Positions 1-6,567 of a stretch of DNA of 10,082 nucleotides are shown here, piece after piece. The DNA lies in contig CAYMYI010000138.1 of the NCBI GenBank assembly GCA_964394585.1, positions 1 through 10,082 of the forward strand. The letters are read 5' to 3'. Positions within the stretch are counted from its first letter, which is position 1, and the number at the start of each line of letters is the position of its first letter. The position numbers and the translations under genes were made by a program. The notes under the pieces are model-generated. The model saw only the letters and a list, made by a program, of their open reading frames with translations. It had not been told where the DNA came from and did no database searches. Origin of the DNA: CAYUJH01 sp964394585. GTDB taxonomy: Bacteria; Bacteroidota; Bacteroidia; Cytophagales; Flammeovirgaceae.

Positions 1-61
1 GTCTTTATTTTACCAAAAAAAACTGCAGTATGTAAATCCCCAACAGACTCTTAATGAGGTT

Positions 62-1495
62 CTAGTTTTCATTCAATGCCTCGTTTAGTACCTTCAATAT
101 TGCCTCTTGTACTTCCGAAATCTTGGCGGCATTGTCCTCGTACTTTGCCAATAACTCTTCGGGGCTGCCGAAGTCGTCTACTTCTTCGTGCGGGTTTTTT
201 ACATCGAGGTTGTAGTTGCGTTTGGCTATTTCTTCGGCGCTTACCTTCCATGCATAGCGGTTTTCCTCACGCTTTGTCCACCATGCCTTCTCGCGGTCAA
301 ATTCATCAATGTGTATGGGTTTGGTCTTGTTGTAACTCTTTACACCTTCAGGGTACGGATGCTCAAAGTACCATATATCCGTAGTTGGTCTGCCTTTCTC
401 AAAGAACAACAAGTTAGTTTTAATGCCTGTGTAGGGGTTAAACACGCCATTCGGTAGCCGTACAATGGTATGCAGGTTACAGCGTTGCAGCATCTCTTCT
501 TTAATACGGGTTTTCACGCCTTCGCCAAAGAGCGTTCCGTCGGGTAGCACGACCGCCGCCCTTCCGCCGTCTTTCAGCAAACGGATGATAAGCGCCAGAA
601 ACAAGTCTGCCGTTTCCTTAGTACGAAACTTCTGTGGGAAGTTGGTTTCCGTACCGTCTTCCTCTACCCCGCCAAAAGGCGGATTGGTGAGCACCACATC
701 TACCTTATCTTTGGCTCCCCAATCGGCGTAGGGTTTGTTAAGGTAGTTATCTCGTTGCAAAGCAGGAACATCAAAACCATGCAGCATGAGGTTAGTAGTA
801 CACAGCAAATGAGGCAGCGGTTTCTTTTCAATTCCTAAAATGGAAGCCTGTAGCGTCTCCCGATCGTCCGGCGTTTTTACCTGCTTACGCATATGCTCAA
901 TGGCGCAGGTTAGGAAGCCACCCGTACCACAGGCGGGATCGAGTACCTTTTCGCCCAATTGTGGGTTCACCATATCCACCATAAACTGCGTTACGGCACG
1001 GGGCGTATAATACTCCCCCGCCGAGCCTGCCGATTGCAGTTCTTTCAGCATGGTTTCGTAAATATCATTGAACAGGTGGCTATCCGAAGTATTGAACTCA
1101 ATCTTGTTCAGTTGATTGATGACCTGACGGAAGAGCGTGCCGTTCTTCATGTAGTTGTAGGTGTCTTCAAACACCGAACGGATGATACGAGTCTGCGGAT
1201 TAAGCGTAGGGTCTAACTCTTTGAGTGCAGGAAACAGTTTTAAGTTGATGAAGTCCATCAGCTCGTCGCCCGTCATACCCTCTTCATCGGCTGCCCAAGC
1301 CTCCCATTTCAGTTCGTCGGGAATCGGGCTTTCGTAGTCGTCGAGGGTAATTTCCCACTCTTCCTCCTTATCGGAGAATATTTTCATGAATAACATCCAC
1401 ACCATTTGGGAAATGCGCTGCGCATCGCCATCTACTCCGGTGTCTTTGCGCATAATGTCGCGGATGCTTTTGATAATGCCTGTTAGGTTGCTCAT
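62..1495 (-). CDS. hsdM: Type I restriction-modification DNA methyltransferase subunit HsdM
   Basis: This is the modification subunit of a type I restriction-modification complex. It transfers a methyl group from S-adenosylmethionine to adenine at sites chosen by HsdS. The 477-residue protein has a helical HsdM_N domain (about 5-135), the conserved AGEYYTPRAV segment (159-168), the SAM-binding motif DPACGTGGF (187-195) and the catalytic NPPF tetrad (271-274). All key N6-adenine methyltransferase residues are present and the length is normal for the family. The ATG at 1495 directly follows the TAG stop of hsdR with no intervening base, so the two genes are probably translationally coupled. After the stop, the 61 nt to the window edge hold no ATG in the gene's direction, so an hsdS gene, if linked, begins outside the window. 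This stretch is clearly richer in G+C than the ATPase gene to the right (541-600 has 37 G/C of 60). Family identification is secure; target specificity cannot be read. Confidence 0.96.
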   Translation of the reverse strand: MSNLTGIIKSIRDIMRKDTGVDGDAQRISQMVWMLFMKIFSDKEEEWEITLDDYESPIPDELKWEAWAADEEGMTGDELMDFINLKLFPALKELDPTLNPQTRIIRSVFEDTYNYMKNGTLFRQVINQLNKIEFNTSDSHLFNDIYETMLKELQSAGSAGEYYTPRAVTQFMVDMVNPQLGEKVLDPACGTGGFLTCAIEHMRKQVKTPDDRETLQASILGIEKKPLPHLLCTTNLMLHGFDVPALQRDNYLNKPYADWGAKDKVDVVLTNPPFGGVEEDGTETNFPQKFRTKETADLFLALIIRLLKDGGRAAVVLPDGTLFGEGVKTRIKEEMLQRCNLHTIVRLPNGVFNPYTGIKTNLLFFEKGRPTTDIWYFEHPYPEGVKSYNKTKPIHIDEFDREKAWWTKREENRYAWKVSAEEIAKRNYNLDVKNPHEEVDDFGSPEELLAKYEDNAAKISEVQEAILKVLNEALNEN

Positions 1496-3874
1496 CTATG
1501 CTGTTTGGTATATCTGATTTTTCAATTCGTTAACTGCGGCTTCAAAGTCCTTCTTTTTGCCAAAAGCCCGTACCAATTCTACAGGCTGCCCTAAATTGCT
1601 CAATGGATTTATCTTGAGTACAGAACCACCCTTCTCTAGCCATTCCAAACCCTCCTCCTCATATTTTGCGAGTAAGTTCTCCAATACTTTTTGCCCTACT
1701 TCACCATACTTGGCGAAGTAGTTACGCTTGCGCACCTCGTTCGCTCTTTCCCTGCGGGTGAGCGGCGGTTGGTCGAAGGCAACATGGCATATTAAATCAA
1801 AAGGGTCTAACTCTTTTCCTACCTCTTCCTTTAAGGCATCCCAAAAGATACCCTGCTCGCTTAGTTCTTTGAGCAACTCCTCTTTCTTTTCTGCAGAATG
1901 CCATTTTTGTTGAAAAGCTTGTAAAGAATCGAAGTTTTTCTGAACATTCTTCTTGGTATAAATTTTCAATGACTCTGTAATTAGCTTACCATCAGCACCA
2001 TAATACTGTACACGTTCATGCGCTACCGATACAGGCACATTATTCACATAGAACTTTTTTGTTTCGGTTTCATCCTCCTCACCTAAACCCGAAGGAATGC
2101 TTGGCGGAGGAGGAAGAGGGGTATTTTCTTCTGCATCACTTGGCAAGCCTTCACCCACCATATCCTCATCAGGAGGTACAGGCGATTCCTCTTCGCTTGG
2201 CTCATACACTTGCACGGGGTCGCCATCAAAATCGGGGTCGGCAAAGTGATTCGTCGCCTTGCGGAAGTCCATAATGGTGAAATACAGCTTCCCTTCAGCC
2301 TCACGAATACGAGTACCACGCCCCACTATCTGTTTGAACTCCGTCATAGAACCAATGTTAGCTTCTAGGACTACCAACTTCACCATTTTGGTATCAATAC
2401 CTGTGGTGAGCATTTTTGAAGTAGTGGCAATCACAGGGTAGTGTTCTTCCACATCGGTAAAGTTCTCCAGTTCACGCTTGCCTATTTCATCGTCTCCCGT
2501 AATTTTCACTACATAATTCGGGTGTTTAGCTACCATGTCGGCATTTTCGTTAATCAATGCCATGCGCATACGATTAGCATGGTCTATATCGACACAGAAA
2601 ACAATGGTTTTAGAAAGCCTATCGGTTTCCCTTAAATACTGTGTTATCTTCTTAGCAACTAGTTGTGTGCGCTCATCTATCACTAAGTTGCGGTCGTAAT
2701 CTTTCAGGTTATAAATACGGTCTTGTATCTCGTTACCGTACTTATCGAGCTTCCCTTTTGAGGGTCGCCAACCTTCATCTACCGTAGTAGAAATCCTGAC
2801 TACTTTATAAGGAGCCAGGAATCCATCTTCAATACCTTGCTTTAGCGAGTAGGTATATACAGGTTCCCCAAAATAAGCCATGTTAGAAACATCTTTGGTT
2901 TCCTTGGGTGTAGCGGTAAGCCCTATATGCGTAGCCGATGAAAAGTACGTAAGCACATCGCGCCAAGCCGAAGCTTCCGAAGCACTACCACGGTGGCACT
3001 CATCAATCACAATCAGGTCGAAGAAATCGGGAGAAAACTCTCTGTAAGCATTCTTCTCTTCTTCGTTACTCGTTAAGCCTTGGTAGAGGGCAAAGTAAAT
3101 TTGATACGATTTATCAATCTTTCGGTTCTTGATAATGTGCATAATGTCATTACCAAAGGGCGAGAAGTCTCCATTTTTAGTCTGTGTTAGTAGCGCATTT
3201 CTATCGGCTAGGAATAAGATACGCTTCTTCACGCCTCCTTTCCACAATCGCCAAATGATATTAAATGCCGTGTAGGTTTTACCCGTACCCGTTGCCATCA
3301 CTAGCAATATGCGGTTTTGCCCTTTGGCAATGGCTTCCACCGTTCTATTTATTGCATTTTGCTGATAGTAGCGTGGCGACATCCCACTCTCATCAGCATA
3401 GTAGTCTTGCTCAACGAGCTTTTGGGCATCGGGGTCATCCAGTCCTTTATATTTCAAATACTTCTGCCAAAGCTGATGCGGTGAGGGGAATTCATCTAAT
3501 GAAAGTTCCGTTTCTTTCGCTCCCGATTCTATGGTTTTATCGTGAAATACGAAAGAATCGCCATTGGAAGTAAACACAAAAGGAAGCTGTAAAATATCGG
3601 CATACTCTAATGCCTGTTGCATCCCATCGCCCACAGGTTTGTTGTTATCCTTCGCTTCAATGACAGCGATGGGAACATTGGGCTTGTAATACAAAATATA
3701 ATCGGCACGTTTCTGTTTCCCTCTGTGGTGGAGCTTTCCTTGCACTATGATTCTACCATCGGTAAACGAAACCTCCTCACGAATCTGCTTCTTCAAGCTC
3801 CAACCTGCCCGTTGCAAAGCAGGGTGAATGAACTTAGTACAGATGTCTCTTTCAGAAAGCAGCTTTTTGTTCAT
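1496..3874 (-). CDS. hsdR: Type I restriction enzyme R subunit HsdR (EcoEI-like)
   Basis: This is the ATP-dependent translocase and nuclease subunit of the restriction complex, 792 residues. The N-terminal HSDR_N nuclease domain carries a PD-(D/E)xK signature: D58 and E73-A-K75. The superfamily 2 motor follows, with Walker A ATGTGKT (194-200), DECH box (291-294), TATP motif (320-323) and motif VI QIVGRGTR (515-522). The C-terminal part (about 610-790) resembles the EcoEI_R_C domain that docks on the methylase, including a segment rich in R/K around 'LTRRERANEVRKRNYF'. Between motor and C-terminal domain lies an acidic, proline-rich linker (about 558-603), probably disordered. No catalytic residue is missing, so the subunit looks functional. 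It is the first gene of an R-M order unit and ends with TAG immediately before hsdM. The start at 3874 is the natural N-terminus of the family. No Shine-Dalgarno is visible, as is usual in Bacteroidota. Confidence 0.96.
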   Translation of the reverse strand: MNKKLLSERDICTKFIHPALQRAGWSLKKQIREEVSFTDGRIIVQGKLHHRGKQKRADYILYYKPNVPIAVIEAKDNNKPVGDGMQQALEYADILQLPFVFTSNGDSFVFHDKTIESGAKETELSLDEFPSPHQLWQKYLKYKGLDDPDAQKLVEQDYYADESGMSPRYYQQNAINRTVEAIAKGQNRILLVMATGTGKTYTAFNIIWRLWKGGVKKRILFLADRNALLTQTKNGDFSPFGNDIMHIIKNRKIDKSYQIYFALYQGLTSNEEEKNAYREFSPDFFDLIVIDECHRGSASEASAWRDVLTYFSSATHIGLTATPKETKDVSNMAYFGEPVYTYSLKQGIEDGFLAPYKVVRISTTVDEGWRPSKGKLDKYGNEIQDRIYNLKDYDRNLVIDERTQLVAKKITQYLRETDRLSKTIVFCVDIDHANRMRMALINENADMVAKHPNYVVKITGDDEIGKRELENFTDVEEHYPVIATTSKMLTTGIDTKMVKLVVLEANIGSMTEFKQIVGRGTRIREAEGKLYFTIMDFRKATNHFADPDFDGDPVQVYEPSEEESPVPPDEDMVGEGLPSDAEENTPLPPPPSIPSGLGEEDETETKKFYVNNVPVSVAHERVQYYGADGKLITESLKIYTKKNVQKNFDSLQAFQQKWHSAEKKEELLKELSEQGIFWDALKEEVGKELDPFDLICHVAFDQPPLTRRERANEVRKRNYFAKYGEVGQKVLENLLAKYEEEGLEWLEKGGSVLKINPLSNLGQPVELVRAFGKKKDFEAAVNELKNQIYQTA

Positions 3875-3903
3875 GGAGAAAGTATAGCGGTTTAGCGGTA
3901 GAA

Positions 3904-3911
3904 TAAAGATA
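3904..3911 (-). promoter_or_regulatory. Possible -7 element for hsdR-hsdM
   Basis: Read on the minus strand this is TATCTTTA, one base from the Bacteroidota -7 consensus TAnnTTTG, 29 nt upstream of the hsdR start codon. A T-rich tract lies upstream where a -33 element would be, but no clear TTG is seen at the usual 19-20 nt spacing. Weak call from sequence only. Confidence 0.3.
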
Positions 3912-3957
3912 GAGAGTTTTTGGGGAAAAACTGAAATCTACTCCTTAATGTTACCTG

Positions 3958-4011
3958 TCCATACTATTTGTTACTTGTAGATTCCTGTTATGCGTGCTAG
4001 TTTAGTATGGA
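3958..4011 (+). repeat. Inverted repeat with 9-bp perfect arms between hsdR and the ATPase
   Basis: Arms TCCATACTA (3958-3966) and TAGTATGGA (4003-4011) are perfect reverse complements separated by 36 nt. A short T tract follows on the plus strand (4015-4019), but no plus-strand gene ends here. On the minus strand it lies between the end of the ATPase gene and the hsdR promoter region. It could be an operator, a degenerate border site like those described further right, or chance. The stretch 3875-4156 otherwise contains only the hsdR upstream region and the ATPase 3' hairpins; the short open frame at 4028-4240 looks non-coding. Confidence 0.35.
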
Positions 4012-4090
4012 GCATTTTTGATATTCATTGCCCAAATTGTGGAATGACAGTTGCCGATATGCCCAAAGAAACTTTTACAGATTTTTAATG

Positions 4091-4144
4091 AAAAAAAATA
4101 TGTTGGTAACATCAGCTTGGGCAAGCACCACCGCCGCCAAGCTG
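4091..4144 (-). terminator. Tandem hairpins and U-tract after the ATPase gene
   Basis: In minus-strand order, two hairpins follow the ATPase stop. The first has arms CAGCTTGG (4144-4137) and CCAAGCTG (4120-4113) around a 16-nt loop. The second is ATGTT-acc-AACAT (4112-4100), followed after one A by eight T (4098-4091). This is the expected form of an intrinsic terminator for the ATPase transcript. The first hairpin is also followed by TTTTT on the plus strand (4145-4149), so it could act in both directions. Confidence 0.6.
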
Positions 4145-4156
4145 TTTTTGTTAGGC
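4104..4156 (-). other. Short attC-like site abutting the ATPase stop codon
   Basis: In minus-strand order: GCCTAAC (4156-4150) directly after the TGA stop, five A, an 8-bp arm CAGCTTGG, 16 nt, the matching arm CCAAGCTG, AT, then GTTACCA (4110-4104). GCCTAAC matches the integron R'' consensus RYYYAAC at all seven positions. The distal GTTACCA matches GTTRRRY at only four, so only one end is convincing. The position of the core immediately after a stop codon is what is seen at the ends of integron gene cassettes. The same DNA reads well as a terminator, and both may be true. Without an integrase the recombination role is inference. Confidence 0.35.
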
Positions 4157-5566
4157 TCAATAAAGGATTTCTTCATCCAACTTATCCAAGGCATTCTTAC
4201 TAACTACGTATGCATATATGCTATTTGGAACAATAAGTAAGTCTTCATAGTCTTCAAACTTGGTTTTACTTGTTACTATTCCTTTAGTAAGACCATTTTT
4301 AGCCATGAAGTATTTAAGCTTCCCTGCTTTTGGGCTATCAGACCATTTAACTTCTACTGCCCAATGAACTTCCTGAAAATTCTTACCAACTTGTATTAAA
4401 TCAACTTCACCTTCTTCCTTACCAACTTTCCAATTAGCATATCTCAAATACTCATGTTCTCGATGAAGATATTGAGCATAAACCGCAGTTTCAACCAGAT
4501 GTGGGAATCTTTCATCTGAATCGTCTATACGTCCAAATAGCCCTGTATAAAGACTTGGGTTTGTTAAATAGACCTTAAACTGTGTTATATTCTTGAATCT
4601 CTTAGCTGTAACATCAACTCTATGTAATACTTTAATCAAAAATGCTGCTTCCAAATACTTAATATATTTTTTTATGGTTTTATGATCAGTTTTGGTTTCT
4701 TGGGATACCTTCTTATAGTCTAGAATCTCACCTGTTCGATAAGACAATACATTAAAAAATTGCTGTAGTTCCAAGGTATTTTCAATACCAAAAAGCCCTG
4801 GTAAATCTTTCATAATTACCTTATCGGTAATGTCCTTCTGAATGACCCGTTCTGGATTCTTCACTTTCTCTGAATTAAGAGCTATCTCGGGAAATCCTCC
4901 AAAGTTTATGTAATCGACAAAATGACTATTAAACTTTTCAATTTCCTTGGCTTTATAGAATCGCCTGGGACCATTGAAATCAACTTCCGTTTCAACCAGA
5001 AGATTATTGTATTTATTGAGATCAATATATTCAGAGAAAGTAAGAGGCGGTAAGAAATAATCGGTAAATCTTCCCGCTCCACTTTCTATACTTTTCATTC
5101 GCAACGCTGCGGCAGCACTTCCACTAGCAATGAACTTAGACTTTCTGTTTTTGTCTACAAGTGATTTTAAATGTATTTCCCAATCCTTCAAGTATTGAAT
5201 TTCGTCAAAGAAAAAATATGATTCTTTTACAGTTACACCATTGATCTGCAAGCCATCACTTAACAATTCATCAAGGGGTATATTAGTATAGATAGGAGTG
5301 TCCAAACTGAAATAGAAAATCTTTTTAGGATCAACACCAGAATCGATTAAATCTTGAATCGCTTGATACATGATAACCGTTTTACCAATTCTCCTTGGCC
5401 CCATGAGAACGACAGCACGATGAGGGAATTTTTGAGTAACCAGCTCATAGAACCCCCGGTAGTATCTTCTCTTACTGAATTCATCGTAAAATGGAATCTT
5501 TCCTTCCTCCCACCATGAGTTATCATCTTTGATTCTACTTGCTAATATATTTTTGTCGAAGGTCAT
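4157..5566 (-). CDS. AAA_14 / DUF4143 family P-loop ATPase
   Basis: A 469-residue single-gene ATPase of the AAA_14-DUF4143 type, sometimes annotated as 'ATP-binding protein'; the cellular role of the family is not established. Seen: Walker A GPRRIGKT (56-63), Walker B with DEIQ (121-124), the ASGS sensor-like strand (147-150), then a DUF4143 region from about 215 containing a winged-helix-like stretch (about 270-315). The C-terminus has a PD-(D/E)xK-like arrangement, E387-V-D389 followed by E405-V-K407. In this family that fold is commonly present and nuclease activity is usually unproven. The motif NSWWEEGKIP near residue 16 is typical of one subgroup. The gene has its own promoter upstream and hairpins downstream, so it is monocistronic. 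Its composition is much more AT-rich than hsdM (4621-4680 has 12 G/C of 60). It is bracketed by GTTAGGC/GCCTAAC cores, suggesting it arrived as a unit separate from the restriction genes. Confidence 0.9.
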   Translation of the reverse strand: MTFDKNILASRIKDDNSWWEEGKIPFYDEFSKRRYYRGFYELVTQKFPHRAVVLMGPRRIGKTVIMYQAIQDLIDSGVDPKKIFYFSLDTPIYTNIPLDELLSDGLQINGVTVKESYFFFDEIQYLKDWEIHLKSLVDKNRKSKFIASGSAAAALRMKSIESGAGRFTDYFLPPLTFSEYIDLNKYNNLLVETEVDFNGPRRFYKAKEIEKFNSHFVDYINFGGFPEIALNSEKVKNPERVIQKDITDKVIMKDLPGLFGIENTLELQQFFNVLSYRTGEILDYKKVSQETKTDHKTIKKYIKYLEAAFLIKVLHRVDVTAKRFKNITQFKVYLTNPSLYTGLFGRIDDSDERFPHLVETAVYAQYLHREHEYLRYANWKVGKEEGEVDLIQVGKNFQEVHWAVEVKWSDSPKAGKLKYFMAKNGLTKGIVTSKTKFEDYEDLLIVPNSIYAYVVSKNALDKLDEEILY

Positions 5567-5591
5567 ATTTCAATTTTAGGTATAACTATCC

Positions 5592-5621
5592 CAAAATTAC
5601 GAATTTTAAATTTAAGGACAA
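5592..5621 (-). promoter_or_regulatory. Bacteroidota-type promoter of the ATPase gene
   Basis: On the minus strand, TTG (5621-5619), exactly 19 nt, then TAATTTTG (5599-5592). This fits the Bacteroidota sigma consensus TTG-N19-TAnnTTTG at every defined position. The start codon lies 25 nt further on, implying a short 5' leader of roughly 20 nt. This is the clearest promoter in the window and supports both the gene start and the phylum assignment. Confidence 0.8.
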
Positions 5622-5641
5622 GCATCCCACAATTTAAATAA

Positions 5642-5751
5642 GCCTAACATGCACTATCACCCATAAGCTTACTGAGCTATTTGCAAAGGCCAGTGCTATC
5701 CGATATTTCTATTGAAATTTGAAAAGTCTAGCTTACGGGTGATAGTTGGTC
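5642..5751 (-). other. attC-like dyad site upstream of the ATPase gene
   Basis: In minus-strand order: GACCAAC (5751-5745), arm TATCACCCGTAAGCT (5744-5730), 60 nt, arm AGCTTATGGGTGATA (5669-5655), GTGCAT, then GTTAGGC (5648-5642). The stem can be counted as 17 nt with 16 complementary positions (5653-5669 against 5730-5746). GTTAGGC fits the integron R' consensus GTTRRRY perfectly; GACCAAC fits RYYYAAC at six of seven positions. Total length of 110 bp is within the range known for attC sites (about 57-141 bp). The ATPase promoter begins about 20 nt after the GTTAGGC core. Alternatives: a divergent operator, a terminator remnant or a structured RNA. The dyad is certain; its function is inferred. 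Confidence 0.5.
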
Positions 5752-5763
5752 ATTGTGCGTCAG

Positions 5764-5844
5764 CCTCTCCTTGTTCTGTGGCTCACAGACCAAACTACAA
5801 TGTGCATTCATCAATCGACCAGGCGCATGAGAAACGCTAGAATG
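5764..5844 (+). repeat. ~80-bp dispersed repeat, copy 1
   Basis: Aligned without gaps to 6057-6137, 67 of 81 positions are identical. This includes a 24-nt identical run (5799-5822) just after the REP-like palindrome. Weaker similarity seems to continue for roughly 30 nt beyond. The repeat is not an open reading frame in either copy. It is probably part of a REP/RAYT-type repeat unit, since copy 2 runs on into transposase debris. Confidence 0.8.
5772..5792 (-). repeat. REP-like palindrome, copy 1
   Basis: TGTTCTGTG, GCT, CACAGACCA: nine-base arms with eight pairing positions around a 3-nt centre. It shares the core TCTGTG-GCT-CACAGACC with three other copies in the window. Flanking bases (CCTCTCC on the left) place it in the same orientation as copy 2 and opposite to copies 3 and 4. 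Confidence 0.75.
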
Positions 5845-6056
5845 GAATTAGAAAGCCTCCAAATCCACCCTGCAGTAACTACATTTGATCACTTTTGCAG
5901 AAACTCGTGATAACATTTCGGTTTTCGATGAAAAATTTAAAATGTTTGCACAAAACAAAATGGGAACTTGCTTTTACAGAACGTCTGAGAGGTTTTTGGT
6001 TGAAAAAAACTCAATAGCACTTTGTTATTGAAATGGGGACTTGCTAAAGTTGTTTT

Positions 6057-6137
6057 CCTCTCCTAGGTCTATGGCTCACACACCATAGTATAATGTGCAT
6101 TCATCAATCGACCAGTACCATAAGAAATGCTAGAGTA
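6057..6137 (+). repeat. ~80-bp dispersed repeat, copy 2
   Basis: Second copy of the repeat at 5764-5844, offset by 293 bp, with 67 of 81 identical positions. It contains REP-like palindrome copy 2 and runs directly into the frame of the decayed transposase fragment at 6177. Confidence 0.8.
6065..6085 (-). repeat. REP-like palindrome, copy 2 (degenerate)
   Basis: AGGTCTATG, GCT, CACACACCA. The left half matches the family well, but the right half has diverged so the dyad is weakened. Its flank CCTCTCCT is the reverse complement of the AGGGG-type flank to the right of copy 3. Copies 2 and 3 are therefore in inverted orientation and enclose the transposase fragment. Confidence 0.65.
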
Positions 6138-6176
6138 AAAGCTGGAATATATTCACCTAAATCCTTTACAAGAAAA

Positions 6177-6284
6177 ATGGTAATTATCAGACTACCTGAA
6201 GACTATTTATGGTCTTCGGCAAGGTTTTACGAGGAATAAAACGATACTTTTGGATTATGAACCCATTACGAAACTGATTGGTAG
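6177..6284 (+). pseudogene. Decayed C-terminal fragment of a REP-associated tyrosine transposase (RAYT, Y1_Tnp)
   Basis: Reading the frame from 6177 gives MVIIRLPEDYLWSSARFYEE, a stop (TAA 6237-6239), NDTFGL, a stop (TGA 6258-6260), THYETDW and a final stop (TAG 6282-6284). PEDYxxSSARxY is the hallmark C-terminal motif of RAYT / IS200-related transposases. Bacteroidota members often continue with a segment like D-x-FG-x-LTHY, which matches if the two stops are read through. The frame stays open leftward to about 6094, but the expected catalytic HUH motif and tyrosine are absent, so only the tail survives. REP-like palindrome copy 3 starts 7 nt after the final stop and copy 2 lies upstream in inverted orientation. 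Paired REPs around a RAYT gene are the known arrangement for this family. The fragment is non-functional. The family call rests on motif recognition over about 33 residues. Confidence 0.7.
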
Positions 6285-6290
6285 CAGCTT

Positions 6291-6313
6291 TAGGTCTGTG
6301 AGCCACAGACCTA
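6291..6313 (+). repeat. REP-like palindrome, copy 3 (perfect)
   Basis: TAGGTCTGTG, AGC, CACAGACCTA: perfect 10-bp arms around a 3-nt centre, the best-preserved copy. It is flanked by AGCTT on the left and GGGGAAAA on the right, nearly the same flanks as copy 4. It lies just after the final stop of the transposase remnant. Confidence 0.85.
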
Positions 6314-6426
6314 GGGGAAAATTATCTAAAGTTGCTTAACTCAATGTCCCGTTTTACTTGGCAGCTCCGGACTGATTGATTCAGCTAATTATCGGCATGC
6401 TCTAATTTGAAAAATAAGTAAATAAA

Positions 6427-6556
6427 GCACAACATCACCTATGCGCAATGGCAGTTTTGCAGACAATCGAAATTTTCTTTCTTTTTTCTATTTTTATCTT
6501 TAGTTGCTAAGTAAGCAGTTTTAAATTAGCCATTGCGCATAGCCAAACCGTTGGCA
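6427..6556 (+). other. attC-like dyad site immediately before the five-gene cluster
   Basis: Order on the plus strand: GCACAAC (6427-6433), ATCAC, arm CTATGCGCAATGGC (6439-6452), 76 nt, arm GCCATTGCGCATAG (6529-6542), CCAAACC, then GTTGGCA (6550-6556). The 14-bp arms are perfect. The outer bases GCACAAC and GTTGGCA are near reverse complements placed 5 and 7 nt outside the stem, as in an attC site with R'', L'', L' and R' boxes. GTTGGCA departs from GTTRRRY at two positions. Overall length is 130 bp. The regulator's ATG lies 11 nt after the core, the usual distance from a cassette boundary to its first gene. Other readings: a long-range operator, or a leader RNA of the cluster, since the interior may hold the promoter. 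Confidence 0.5.
6495..6502 (+). promoter_or_regulatory. Possible -7 element for the five-gene cluster
   Basis: TATCTTTA differs from TAnnTTTG in the last base and is the same octamer proposed for hsdR. It lies inside the spacer of the dyad site, 66 nt before the regulator's start codon. A T-rich run occupies the -33 position but no clear TTG is present. If real, transcription would start upstream of the right arm only, so the RNA would not carry the full hairpin. Confidence 0.3.
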
Positions 6557-6567
6557 TTAATTAGAAA

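Larger units (their letters stand above)
5755..6426. other. Gene-free stretch with repeats and transposase debris
   Basis: No intact coding sequence was found on either strand in these 672 bases. The contents are two copies of an ~80-bp repeat, three REP-like palindromes and a decayed RAYT transposase fragment, each listed separately. A further small similarity is AATGGGAACTTGCT (about 5958) versus AATGGGGACTTGCT (about 6031). The only short open frame noted, 27 codons from ATG 5827, lies inside the repeat and has no sign of being a gene. The region reads as a site of past mobile-element insertion and decay between the divergent ATPase gene and five-gene cluster. Confidence 0.7.

Noticed and set aside
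62..3874. Open frames on the plus strand opposite hsdM and hsdR
   Set aside because: They are antisense shadows of clearly recognisable restriction-modification genes and encode no known motif.
4028..4240. Open frame of 70 codons on the plus strand
   Set aside because: It runs through the ATPase terminator hairpins and into the antisense of the ATPase 3' end, has no promoter and has no family resemblance.
5827..5910. 27-codon frame starting at an ATG inside repeat copy 1
   Set aside because: The frame is not conserved in repeat copy 2, where the ATG is ATA and the sequence diverges; most likely non-coding repeat DNA.
5764..6137. Repeats as a CRISPR array
   Set aside because: Only two copies, ~293 bp apart, imperfect, with no regular short spacers and no cas genes.
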